From Gautieria morchelliformis (taxonomy: Eukaryota; Basidiomycota; Agaricomycetes; Gomphales; Gomphaceae), in assembly GCA_015179125.1 (NCBI GenBank), contig WHVA01000049.1, positions 292,199-356,198 on the forward strand: 64,000 nucleotides of DNA, given 5' to 3'. Position 1 is the stretch's first letter; each line of letters starts with the position of its first letter. The position numbers were made by a program, and so were the translations under genes. The notes under the pieces were generated by a model that ran no database searches, was not told the origin of the DNA, and saw only the letters and a list, made by a program, of their open reading frames with translations. This document shows, one piece after another, positions 22,501-33,268 of the stretch.

Positions 22501-22575
22501 GGGAAGGACTCGACAGATCTAGAGCTTGAAGAGTTTGTTTTCGAGGGCTGTGACGAATGGGGGGAGGAATCTTAA
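19545..22575 (+). CDS. hAT-superfamily transposase, intact spliced frame
   Basis: Eleven exons join without a stop to 837 residues: 19545-19861, 19909-20149, 20204-20359, 20415-20657, 20707-20819, 20875-21250, 21301-21405, 21457-21670, 21720-21808, 21857-22084, 22144-22575. All ten introns are 46-59 bp. Nine are GT-AG; intron 5 is GC-AG with donor GCAAGT, and only that choice keeps the frame. Domains: a BED-type zinc finger (CKLC ... HLEACH); RNase H-like core with SLTMDLWDD and TTDDASNM (the first catalytic acids), then IICFPHRLHV, then DSPTRWGLSYLMIEQALYLR and VLHPSLRFRWIE; a C-terminal dimerisation domain with YPWLSCWALDYLPAQASSVP, AERIFSS and RRRNRISP. It should cut and paste DNA in the nucleus. 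The start is the first ATG of the frame; earlier exons are possible. Either a live transposon or a domesticated copy. Confidence 0.85.
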
Positions 22576-22825
22576 GTAGGCTCTGTAATAATCAGCTTCT
22601 CGTTGCATATATTTTCTATTCCAAAAAAATTCCCTGAGACTGACCAGCGCGAGATTATCGGAGCCTGAACAGCGAACGCTGTTGGCTCTTGACCACCACC
22701 GCCTGCACTCTTCACTCCTGCACACCTCACTCCTGCACACCACCACCGCCTGCACTCTTCACTTGTGTTACCACATTCACTTTATCTTTATGCACTGTAG
22801 TCCGATTTCCATCTATACTGGTAGG
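22576..22825. other. Low-complexity spacer
   Basis: Contains imperfect repeats of CACTCTTCACTCCTGCACACC at 22690-22762. No gene is seen. Confidence 0.4.
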
Positions 22826-22942
22826 GTCGTTGGGCGAGGAGTTCAAGTCTCTTATCAGGCCATACCGCCTGAATGGCCTCATTAAGGGTATCCCTTCTCT
22901 TTTTGTTGATGTCCGTGCTCTTTATGTGGGCAAGGACAAGTG
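22826..22942 (+). pseudogene. NAA15-like (NatA auxiliary subunit) exon fragment
   Basis: About 37 codons read GEEFKSLIRPYRLNGL then IKGIPSLFVDVRALYVGKDK before a stop. The IKGxPSLFxDxxxLY core is characteristic of the NatA N-terminal acetyltransferase auxiliary subunit (NAA15/Nat1), which anchors the catalytic subunit at the ribosome. Nothing before or after continues that protein clearly. It looks like a single captured or relict exon next to the hAT gene. Identity is from remembered family motifs. Confidence 0.5.
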
Positions 22943-24060
22943 AAACTTAGTGAAGAAACATTCAGGGAGAAGAGTGAAAAGGGGAAAGTATTGACGGTAT
23001 GTCTTGTCTATTTCGATGTAACATTCGGTCTCATACTCATTCTAGATGGCATACTCACACCACCATCCAGACTGTTGTCATTCCCTGACATTCTCATTCA
23101 TAATTGCATCACCGTACGCCGCCTTCAACTCAACCGTTGGTCATTGAACAATCAGCTCAATCCTGCTCTCGTTCTTCCCATTGAAGTCATACCCAGCCCC
23201 TCATCTTCAAACGACCCACCCGATCCCGCTCTTGTTCTTCCCATCGAAGTCATACCCAGCCCCTCATCTTTGAACAACCCACCCGATCCCACTCTCGTTC
23301 TTCCCATCGAACTCATACCCCATCATCCTTGAATGATGTGCCTGCCGAGGGAGCTAGGATGTACACAAAGACAATTCGTGGCGCTTGGTATATTGTATGT
23401 TCCAGTTCTCAAGAATCAAATACTTGACATAGCTTGCAGGAGGGAAGAAAATTCTGCAGGCTCTCCAAACTTCGGCGGGTATCACCAGAATCCATCTATC
23501 AAAATGGCTGTCCCGACTCCTATGCATATCATGTACGTTCGTGAAACTGTGCGAGGGATCAAGATACTTATTGCAATCTACAGGGTTCGCATACAACTAT
23601 CGCATGCATCACAGGTTGAATGACCCACCCCATCCCGCTCTCGTTCTTCCTATCGTAATTCTCCCTCGCGGCCATTTGGAAGCAATCTCGCTACCGGTAA
23701 GTGATGGCTCTCACCTTGAGGATATACTAAATTGGAGGCCCGGGCAATATTTAACTGTCGCAGATGACCTCCTTAAGAATAATGTAACTCCAAATGTATA
23801 CAGCAATGAGCTCGACATATACAGCTGTGAAATACGGTACGGTAACAGCGACGATGACAGCGACCTTCCTTCCATTCATCGCGGGCTTTCACAGGCAGCG
23901 TTGTCCTCACGAAATGAATCACTAATGAACGGAAGGTTATATTACTAATATTAGTTCAATAATTGGTACAGATACGGTGCTCTAGCCAAACCACCATACT
24001 GATACCATAGAACATGAGAGAGACTATCATGACCGAAGGTTTAGAACATCAATAAATAAT
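22943..24060. other. Gene scraps of unknown origin
   Basis: Several short plus-strand frames look exon-like; for example, GTATGT at about 22997 and an AG at about 23045 could bound an intron. No family is recognisable. A tandem repeat (23156-23330) lies inside, and a fourth diverged unit occurs near 23620 in another exon-like frame. Confidence 0.3.
23156..23330 (+). repeat. Tandem repeat, about 60-bp unit, three copies
   Basis: Units of the type CTCGTTCTTCCCATCGAAG recur at about 60-bp spacing. In one frame they encode the repeated peptide PALVLPIEVIPSPSS followed by LNNPPDP. A fourth, more diverged unit (PALVLPIVILP) appears near 23632-23665. Confidence 0.75.
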
Positions 24061-24085
24061 GTATTAATAATCCGGTATCTCCCCT

Positions 24086-24235
24086 TAGCTATATTTGGCT
24101 TCCGGCTAAAAGCCGGCTTTTAACCAAGCCAAGCTGCGGTTCCTCGGCTTGGCTTAGAGCTATAATTATAATAGCCGGCTTTGGTAAGTGTGGCTCGGAG
24201 CTAAGCCAAAGCCGCGCCGTGGTAACACTAGCCAT
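24086..24235. repeat. Palindrome-rich block
   Basis: Holds a perfect 16-bp palindrome TAAAAGCCGGCTTTTA (24107-24122) and several AAGCCAAGC/GCTTGGCTT inverted pairs. It resembles subterminal repeats of non-autonomous DNA transposons, and TAAGCCAG-like words also occur upstream of the hAT gene near 18850. Element ends are not resolved. Confidence 0.45.
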
Positions 24236-24259
24236 AGCAACTGTGAAGCCTGTTTGGCT

Positions 24260-24862
24260 TCACCAAACAATGGGGATCATGGTCAGTCATGACAACTAGG
24301 CTGTACCAGGCCATTCTCAGCTGTGCTAAGCAGTGCTCTTAGTAATTATGGCTACAGAGCCCTAATTGGCTCAGAACTGCTTACTCAGCTTCTGAGTGCC
24401 AAATACATGGTTATCTGGAGATACAGCCTCAATGACTCAACCAATCCAGGCACACCTTGGTGATTCAGGAGTACATGACTCAGCCAAGCTGTGCTATGGC
24501 ACACGACCCTTTTCAGTGAGTCATTCCTGACAAATCAAGCTCTGATTGGTAGGAAGCATGGTAGGCTCCCCTGGAAACAGCCAGTTTCTTCCAACCCTTT
24601 CTTCTATCTTCCACAAGCTTCTTCACCAATTCCATTAATAGATAGAAGGTTCTACCTGCTTACTAAGCCATTGTACATTACAATATAAAAGGAGCCCCTT
24701 TGCCTTCCCTTTGAGCAATCAATCTACCCATCTTCTATCCTACACAGCTTGTGTGACTTGCACATCTTACCTAAGTTCCTAACCCGAACTAGAATACTAC
24801 TCTTGCTTAGAGTAACTATTCTTAGTTAAGTAGTTGCTTTACTGCTTAGCCACTTAGCCTAA
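24260..24862 (+). repeat. Possible solo LTR (unclassified)
   Basis: Starts TGTTTGGCTTC and ends GCCTAACACA, with a good TATA box (AATATAAAAGGAGCCCC) near 24680 and a pyrimidine-rich leader, as in Copia LTRs. A hairpin GTGAAGCC/GGCTTCAC overlaps the left end. I found no clear target duplication and no coding sequence, so this is tentative. Confidence 0.35.
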
Positions 24863-25385
24863 CACACTGGGTGAAACTCTACAGAGTGAGGTTGGCAATC
24901 AATTTTCTTGTCAATTAGCACTCCAATACCCGAGACGAGCTGTTCAGTTGATGTTCCTGTTCAGTGAATTTCACAAGTCAAGTCAAGTTGTGCGCGAAAG
25001 CCACTTCACATTACTCTCTCGTTATTGCGGTGCATTGATGTTGGTCGACCCAATCCACTTACAAACTCTCCTGCAGAGCCTATTCCCTCTTGAATAAAAG
25101 GAATACTCTTGGACCCCGATAGTGTCCTTGAACCTACACACTCTTTTAGTTTATTGTTCAGTGCAGCTAAGAAACGCATTGCCTTCTATCTGTAATAACC
25201 TGGACTAGTTATTACACAAATTGCAACCAAGTTACAAATATCAAATTATTTCCAGAGTTGTGCTGCTGCATTGAACTGGTATTCTACTAGTCGTGTAAAC
25301 GACACGTTCTGATAGACTGAGGCATTAGCAATAACACCAAATCTTGAAGGGTTCCAAAACAATCATGTTCTCTTCGCGACCCTGC
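24863..25385. other. No recognisable gene
   Basis: AT-rich DNA following the possible LTR. No protein-coding similarity is seen. Confidence 0.35.
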
Positions 25386-26639
25386 TGTCATGACGTGTTT
25401 ATTTCCTATACCCAGTAGCGGCGAACTCGGCGAAGGGCGATTGGAGCAAATGTAGAAGTGGAATGATGAAGGGGAGGACAGTGAGCGACCTTGGCTACTC
25501 ACATCATTCGCCATGGCCACACCATAAAAGCACCATTGACGTCCTGTGGCTGGCTTGATAGTTCATTCACTGGTCCTCTCACCCCCTTGGCTCAACCCCC
25601 TTTGGACGTTCCTCTGGCTGGATTGTGTATTTCTTGCACCCAGCTATCCCCCTTTTCCCTTCTACCACTCCTCCTTCATGTTCACTCGGCTTCGCCCTGC
25701 TCCCCGACCACACCTCATCTATGACCGCTGCATTCACCCTTCGCCACATTTGCCAAATGACCATTCGCTGCTCGCACCATTCGCCAGCAGGCACGCCATC
25801 AAACACGATTGACATCCTCTACCCGACGTGATGGTTCATCACTGGCCCCATCATCTTCCCAACGCAACCCCTTTAGGTGTTCATAAGGCCAGGACACATT
25901 CGCAGGGTGCCCTAACCATAGATCATGTGGGATCAGCCCAGCAGACAAAGAGTCCGTGCAGGGCAACATATATGCAGGTCTCAAGGCGTGTTTTCGTACA
26001 TAAGTGTCTTCGTCCTCTTTTCTCCCCATCATTTCACATTCACACTCCTCCTTCTTTCTATTGTATACGTGTTTCATCTTTTCTGTATCCTGACTGCACA
26101 CCCCTATCCAACCCTGACTCAAGACGGCCTCTTCCCTATTCGCTAGCATCATACCAGCATTCGGTATAAATAGTCTACATTCGCATGTATATCCCCCAGT
26201 TCAATTATAATACGTCCATCTTGTGCAAAACTTGACCTTGCTGTGACTATCATCTTGAGCCCTCTCCTATAGATTTCTATCTTTGACCAGAGGAAGGCTT
26301 AAGCATCACTGTTGAGTCTTCATACTTCACCTTCGTTACCTTAGCCTTCGATATCTGTGCTGTCGGCGAAGGGCTCCAAAGGAGCACCTTCACCAGCGAA
26401 AGGATTGTTGCTACTTAAACGACCTTTCCGTGACACCTTGCATGTTACATCGTCAAGTGCCACGGGCTATTTTGCTACGACTGTAGATAGGGTGAGCCCC
26501 GATTGGGCAGCCCTCTTATCTTCTGAACATTTATTGGTTCACCCTATTCGCCGAACGGCATACATATTTGCACAAGTTATTCAGGCATTCTCTGTGCTCA
26601 CTAATACACGATATTAATGCCTAAAAACCACTCTTGACA
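25386..26639 (+). mobile_element. Solo-LTR-like element C1, TSD CCTGC
   Basis: A 1,254-bp unit starting TGTCATGAC and ending CTCTTGACA, flanked on both sides by CCTGC (25381-25385 and 26640-26644). The 5-bp duplication and TG...CA ends identify an LTR-type insertion; with no coding sequence it is best read as a solo LTR. It is rich in the word ATTCGC. Related copies are C2 (37785-39299) and truncated C3 (32504-33268). Confidence 0.85.
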
Positions 26640-26644
26640 CCTGC

Positions 26645-27319
26645 ACACTACTTTACTAGATAGACCTCCAGTTCAGTAGCTCCTCAGTTCAGATATTGAA
26701 TTAGCTTATCATGTTATGAAGTGAGGATCATCCGGCATTTTTCCTGCTATTTCTACTATTTTTCCTAGCCTTGTAGGTAGTATTCTTCTGCTTGTTACGC
26801 TTGTGTCACCTGTCACCATTGCTAACACCGGTGATTGCCATTCTGGTGTTCCATGACGTTCTACCGGTTTCCACCCCTATGTCCGTCATATACAAGTACT
26901 AGATCATTAGTTACAAACAATCCAATGGTTTTTAGCCCATCACTCCTGTGAGGAGTCCAGTTGTTGAGCTCTGAGTTAACAGTGTCCTCATTGCTAGTGT
27001 TTTGGTTTGTTCTCGTTGTCCTGTGCCATGAGATTGGCTATCCTTCCCTCACTCATGTTTGCATTAACTTGCGTTCTCTTATTCCGGCTTCGTTCGCCAC
27101 AGCGACGCCAACCCTTCTCATATATCAATTACATGTCATACTTGAGACCCTCTGATTGATATCAAAATCCGTATCTCGGCTTATAGCCGAGACTGCTCCC
27201 AAAATTAGGGTGGAACATTGAGTGGGCGCAACCCAAGAGGTTGAAGCCAAGCCCTCCGACCTGAGGCCTGAGTTCGGCTTTGGTAAAGCCGAACTACAGT
27301 ACGAAACCCAACCTTAACA
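26645..27319 (+). repeat. LTR remnant of gypsy element D
   Basis: The right part carries GAGTGGGCGCAACCCAAGAG, close to the conserved block of family A LTRs, and it ends CCAACCTTAACA followed by GTATATCTGA (A has GTATTATCTGA at the same place). Element C1 interrupts it or lies just before it. The left end is not identifiable. Confidence 0.55.
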
Positions 27320-27377
27320 GTATATCTGAACTAAGCGCACTCTTTGTTCAGAATACCGATCACCCGATCATACACCC

Positions 27378-29119
27378 ATGCCGCAGCTGCGTAATGCTGA
27401 CAATTGAAGCTCAGTGTGCATGAAGTGCTTCGAGCGTCCCGGAAAACCCCCCATTCCCTCACCAGTATTCCAACCCACCGTCAGTTCAATCTGCACCCCA
27501 GTGCCGAGTTATTGGTGCTGGCCAAGGGCGTGTCAGTGAAGTTCCTGAGGAACCGAGCGCTGAACCCCCTGACCCGAGCGATCCTGGCGATGGTGGTGGT
27601 GGTGGCAATGATTCCGATTCTGGTTCCGAGCATAATTCCGATCCTGAAGTAGCAGGCCCGAGACCTAATCCCAACCTGAATGCAGAGGCAAACGGCGAGG
27701 AACAGGTTGGGCGACTGCTCACAGTTTTGGAAAGGCTCACCGACAATGGGCTTGGTGGTGGTGGAGACCGAAGTCACTCGAAAGCAAAACTTTGGGAACC
27801 TGACCAGTTTGATGGCTCAGGCCCAAAAAAGCTCTGAGGATTTCTTCTCCAGTGCACGTTGAATTTCGGTGCCAAAGCCCAAGCATTCCGAGATGGTTCT
27901 ATGAAAGTGAACTATGTTTTGTCCTTCCTCAAGGGAACAGCTCTGGACTATTTCGAGCCCTACCTTGCAGATGACCCTGCCGACGAACCCACATAGGCTT
28001 CGTATTACACGGCATTCACAGAAGAGTTCTATCTGAATTTCAGTCCCTACGATCAAGTTGCGGATGCCGAAATTGAGCTCGAGGATTTGGTCATGAAGGA
28101 CAACCACAAGGCAACTCGGTTTTTTGTCGAATTCTACAGGCTCGCATCCCCTTCAGTATAATAATTCAACTTTGCATCGCCGAGCCTATCTGGCTTTGCC
28201 GAAGTGAATCAAGGACAAAATGGTGCATTTCGACAAACCCAGAACCTTTGACGACCTCTGAGACCTCGTTCAGAAAATCAACCAGAGGTATTGGGTGTTC
28301 AAAGCTGTCCAGGATGGGTTGCGTGCGCAATGGGGAATCGTAAAGTTTGTGGATAGAGATAAAGAGAATAGGAATGAGAATGCAACAACGGTTGTTTGCG
28401 CTAACACCATGCGCAGTGACAATGACGGACACGCCAACTCATAACACCATCGAGTCAAAGATATCACTGGCCTCAGTGGGCCCGAACAATAGCGCAAGAA
28501 TGGAGATTTACTGCCTGAGGTCTTCTACATGCGCTACTAACTATTTAACTAGTATGCTAGAACACAGTGTGAGCAAGTCCCGGTCAGGGGCTCGACTTGG
28601 ATCTCAACTTGGGGTTAGGGGTAGCCAGGTATGTGCATGCGCACATGATAATGGGGCCACACGGTACTACATCCAGAACCGACACTACTCCATTCATAAC
28701 ATTGGGAACATCGCGGCGAACTCTCTCACGAGACTCATTCCGCTCCCAAACCTGAGGCCAAGAACGACAAGTCGGCCAACCAAAACCGAGGCTCCCAGAC
28801 CAACCACCGACATCAAGGTCAAGGTTCCGGCAACTCCAACGCTAATGCCCGTAATAACCAAGGCAAAGGCAAGGACGAAAGGGAGTAACCAGTCCAAGGG
28901 CCAGAAAAACCCGAACTGGACCGACTCGGCAAGGACGGCAAACTCATGCCCACAGAACGCCAGCATCACGTGGATAACAACCTCTGCTTAGTCTGTGAGC
29001 AGAGTGGCCACCATGCAAAGGATTGTCCGAGAGCCATGTCGGCCTGGGCAGCCACAGCTTCTGATGGGAAGATGTCTGATGATAAAGCCGAAAGCTCAGC
29101 TTTGGGCACAAAAAAATAG
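27378..29119 (+). pseudogene. Gag of element D, degenerate
   Basis: Homologous to family A Gag: LWEPDQFDGSGPKKL near 27790, KGTALDYFEPYLAD near 27935, an AEIELEDLVMKDNHK segment, and a zinc knuckle CLVCEQSGHHAKDC near 28985 that keeps all CCHC ligands. Stops and frameshifts interrupt it (for example the TGA after KKL and the TAG at 27995), and about 300 bp near 28330-28640 appears to be inserted or heavily diverged. The gag end keeps the A_AAA_AAA TAG arrangement. Confidence 0.8.
29110..29119 (+). promoter_or_regulatory. -1 frameshift slippery site, element D
   Basis: acA AAA AAA TAG, the same heptamer and stop as in element A. The downstream protease frame is reached by a -1 slip. Conservation between two diverged families supports function. 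Confidence 0.65.
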
Positions 29120-29707
29120 TCAGCGGCGCTACGGCCTCCGCGCGTACCGAGGGTCGCGTTGACTCGGCTCGCGCATTGGGGGAGGTAAGAATCAATGCTT
29201 CTGCTCTCTGTTCTCTGAATTCTCTTGTAGTTAGTTTATCCTCATCTCTGCCCCCCAACCAAAAGTTTAAAGCCCTAGTAGATTCTGGTTCTACTCATTG
29301 TTTTATCAAATCTGTTTTTGTAAGTAGAAATATCCTGGAAACCCAATCTGTAGACCCCATCCCGCTCTGTTTGTTCGATGGTAGTACAAATTCAGTAATT
29401 ACTGAAGCTGTAAAGCTACCTATCCATTTCCCCGATGGTCACACCCATTCCATAGACTTTTATGTCACCCCCCTTGATTCGTCTGTTTCACTAGTTCTCG
29501 GACACAACTGGCTCACCCGCTACAATCTGTTGATTGACTGGGTATTGGGCAGTATTACGTTCCGAACTACCCTCCCGGGCAGTCGTGTGGACAACCTGCT
29601 GGCTCTACGGCCGAGACCGAGCCAAACTCGAGCTTGGAAGCTCTCCATCCGGCAGCATTTTACCGTGCCTGCAAACTAGAGGGTTCCCAATGTTTCCAGC
29701 TAAACCT
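29120..29707 (+). pseudogene. Protease region of element D
   Basis: Contains [14 protein letters not shown] and [12 protein letters not shown], closely matching the A1 protease ([23 protein letters not shown]). The frame shifts near 29600, and [19 protein letters not shown] then aligns to the A1 linker before the coding sequence is broken by an insertion at about 29708. Confidence 0.8.
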
Positions 29708-30923
29708 TCTAGTAAAGGCTGTTCAGTGGTTTGGACAGGGGACAGCGACATGCTTGGAACGGGACTCGACGGAACTATACTACTTATTGTAGTGTACAAA
29801 TGGTTCGGTAGCCTGTGTCGCTTAGGCTGGAGCAACAGTGACTACGAGGGACTGGAACTGAGAGTAGCGCAGAAGTGGACAATGTTGATTGTCTGGGTTC
29901 TTCGACATACAAATGTAGCTACTATATACTGAACGGAGTATCGCTGACTGGGAGGTATGTAGCTCGGTGTGGAGTACTAAGGAATGTACATAGAGGATAA
30001 TATGAGGATCGGTCTCCAGGGTTATGCCCGGAGTGGAGTCGAGTCACGGGGTAGTTGTATACCTAGTTGTACATGTACATACTCTGAATCGGGTGATGGG
30101 AATGGGAATGGAGTGGGGGAATTGAGCCGAGTCGTGGGGTGAAAGTCGGTCGGGAATAGGGAACGTATGAGAAGGGGCATGGCACATATATGCGCTTGGG
30201 TCAGTCCTAAACAGGGCTGTCCACGAGTCCAGGTTCCTGCAGGTGACTCGCAGTTCAACCTGTGATTTTAACCTGCAGATCCAACTCCCACAAGTCCAGG
30301 TGACCCGGCGCCTAAAAACCTGCCAAGTCCAGGTTTGGCCTTTGGAATTCTGCAGGTGACTCGCAGACCTGCAAGCCTTAAATGCCAAGAATTCATGTCA
30401 TTCAACTACTATTACTTCATTCTGCACAACAGCCTTCTTGACATGCTTACTCTTATCATGCAGCAACTCTACAACACATTCCTCAGGAACAAGTCCTTCA
30501 TATGACAGCCATGTGCTGAGTATGGTCCCGGCATGTGTCGACTCTTCCTTCAGAGAGTGACGCATCTGTGATACAGTCAGTCGGCCCTGACTGAATGCAC
30601 ATTTGACACCTGTGGATGTTGCTAGAGGAGCATGGTCAAAATAGGATGTAAGGATGTGTGAAATAGCTCACAACCATCCCCAAGGGAGGAGACGTGTCAT
30701 GCACTCGCAGGGGGTGAGTCAGCTTGGAATAACCTGGCAAGTCACTGCAAGTCACCCGCAGGTTTAACCTGCGGGTCCAAGTCAACCTGCAGAAAAACTC
30801 AGGTCAAGTCCAGGTTCCACTTCTGGAAGCTGGCAAACCTGCGAGTCCAAGTCCAGGTAACTTGCAGGTTGACTCATGGACAGCCCTGGTCCTAAACAGC
30901 CGGCGTGTCTCATGTTTCATAAC
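29708..30923. mobile_element. Unclassified insertion in element D
   Basis: The D coding sequence stops after FQLNL and resumes at about 30930 with QPEPKALAHSAS. The intervening 1.2 kb has no homology to Pol. The sequence AAACCT lies on both sides (29702-29707 and 30924-30929), a possible target duplication. I see no matching terminal repeats. It contains the hAT element at 30212-30888. Confidence 0.45.
30212..30888. mobile_element. Non-autonomous hAT element, TSD GTCCTAAA
   Basis: 677 bp with terminal inverted repeats CAGGGCTGTCCA ... TGGACAGCCCTG and an exact 8-bp duplication GTCCTAAA (30204-30211, 30889-30896), the hAT hallmark. Subterminal copies of GGTGACTCGCAG, TCCAGGT and CTGCAGGT occur in both orientations. 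It has no transposase and would depend on one supplied in trans. Its ends cannot be compared with the hAT gene at 19.5 kb because the ends of that element are unresolved. Confidence 0.9.
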
Positions 30924-30929
30924 AAACCT

Positions 30930-32503
30930 GGCGCAACCTGAACCTAAGGCTTTGGCCCATTCAGCCTCTGTGCAACCCGATCCAGTGGATCTTAAGGATG
31001 TTCCAAAGGAGTATCATGACTTCGTGGATGTCTTTAGCAAGTCCAAGGGTAACGCCTTGGCCCCCACCGACCCTACGATCTTAAGATCGCTTTAGAGGAT
31101 GGTGCTACTCCTCCTCAACCCCCATTATACTCGCTCTCTACCTTGGAGCTTGCCACACTCCGAGTTTTCATTGATGAGCACCTGGACTTGGGTTACATTC
31201 GGCCCACTTGGTCCTCCCACGGAGCCCCTATCCTCTTTTTCAAAATGAAGAGTGGCGAACTTCGGCTCTGCATGGATTTCCAAGCACTCAATAAGATTAC
31301 AAAGAAGGACCGCTATCCACTCCTGTTGATTTCCGACTTGTTGGATGCACCCAGGAAGGTTGGATTTATACCAACATCAACCTTCACCATGCATTCCACC
31401 TTGTCCAAGTTGCCAAAGATGATGAGTGGAAAACAGCATTCCGGACCCAGTATGGTTCATTTGAATGGCTAGTCATGCCTTTCGGCTTAACCAATGGCCC
31501 TGCGGTTTTCAACGTTTTATGAATGACGTCTTTGGAGATATGCTTGATGTATGTGTCATCATGTACCTTAACGACATACTCATCTACTCCGATGACACAG
31601 TCAAACACAGGGAACACGTCCGTGAAGTATTGCGGCGTCTTTGGAAACACGGCCTCTATGCTAAACCCAACAAAGGCGAATGGCACCAAGATTCCATGGA
31701 ATTATTAGGGTATATGCTGTCTACCAACGGCTTTACCATGTCCAAAGACAAAGTCCAGACAATCCGCAATTGGCCCGAACACCGGAAGGTAAAAGACATA
31801 CAGTCCTTCCTCGGCTTTGCCAATTTTTACCGCTGCTTTATCTATAACTATTCCAACATCATGTCGCCCTAACCCAGCTTACCCGAAAAGGCACCCCTTG
31901 GGAGTTTACCGAAGAATGCCGAAAGTCTTTCAATTATCTCAAGGAAGCTTTCACTTTGGCCCCAATTCTGTCGCATTGGGTTCCCGACCGACCCATGGTC
32001 ATGGAAACCAATGCCTCGGATTATGCCCTCAGCGCAATCCTGTCATTGTTCGATGAAGAAGGCGTCCTGCACCCGGTTGCTTTCCATTCCTGAACTTTTT
32101 CCAGTGTTGAATTAAATTATGATGTCCATGATACAGAGCTATTGGCTATTTTTGAAGCATTTCAACATTGGAGACACTATTTGGAGGGCTCCGGCTCCCC
32201 TATCGACATTGTCACTGACCACAAAACTTGGAGTATTTTGCCACCACAAAGTTGCTAACCCAATGACAAGCCCGCTGGTCCAAATTCCTCTCGCAATTTA
32301 ACCTCATTATTCAGTTCCGTCCCGGAAAGCTCGGTACAAAACCCGATGCTCTAACTAGACGATGGGACCTCTACCTTAAAGAGGGAGGTAATGACTACGG
32401 CTCAGTCAACCCGCGAAACTTCCGACCGATTTTCACTAATCAACAACTATTGGAATCCCTATGGGCAACTTGTCTGCTTGAACCCTGTTCTCTGGGCAAG
32501 CAT
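30930..32503 (+). pseudogene. RT and RNase H of element D, dead
   Basis: RT matches family A ([23 protein letters not shown]). The catalytic motif is YLND (CVIMYLNDILIYSDD) instead of YIDD, and RNase H begins METNASDYAL, where A has [10 protein letters not shown]; both lose a catalytic Asp. There are several frameshifts (near 31360, 31500, 31870, 32230). The stretch [18 protein letters not shown] survives near 32330. Coding ends abruptly at about 32500, where element C3 begins; integrase and 3' LTR are missing. Confidence 0.85.
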
Positions 32504-33268
32504 TGTGATTAGTAACAATCCTTTTGCCAGCAAAGGTACTTTCAGAGCCCTTCGCCGACAGCACCAACAATGGTTTGAAGACTAAAGTAGTGAAGGTGAA
32601 ATATGGAAACTCACCAGTGGTGCTCAAGTCCTCCTCTGGTCTAAGATAGTTGTCTATGGAAGAGGGCTTAAGATGATGGTCACAGTGAGGTCAAGTTTTT
32701 CACAAGATAGACATATCATAATTGAACTGCAGAATACACATGCAAATGTAAACTACTTATACCAAAATGCTCATATGATATCAGTGAATATGAAAGAGAC
32801 TGTCATGAGTTAGGGTTGGATAGGGGTGCGCAGTCAGGATACAAATAGGTGAAACACATATATAATAGAAGAAAGGAGGAGTGCAAACATGAAATGACAG
32901 GGAGGAAAGAGGACAAAGGTACCTATGTAAGAAAACATGCCTTGAGACATGCATACATGTTACCCTGCACAGACTCCTGGTCTCCTGGGTTGATCCCACA
33001 TGATCTACCGGTAAGACGTCCTGCAAATGCATCCCAGCCATAAGAACACTCAAAGGGGTTGAGTCAGGAAGATGATGGGGCTAGTGATGAACCATCACAC
33101 TGGGTAAAGGATGTCGATCATGTTTGATGGTGTGCCTACTGGCGAATGATGTGAGTAGTGAATGGTCATTCGGCGAATTCAGCAAATAGCGAACAGAGTG
33201 AACGTAGAGATGGAGGGATGGAAGGGAAAATGGGGGTAACTGGATACAAGAATACATGTGTCATGACA
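32504..33268 (-). mobile_element. Truncated element C3
   Basis: The reverse complement of the distal part of C1/C2: AACAATCCTTTTGCCAGC near 32515 matches the C2 segment near 39070, and the right end TCATGACA (33268) is the element start. One terminus is missing, at the same place where element D is cut off. A deletion probably joined the two. Confidence 0.7.

Noticed and set aside
24086-24235. Right end of the 19.5-kb hAT element
   Set aside because: The block has transposon-like palindromes, but I found no matching inverted repeat or 8-bp duplication on the left side.
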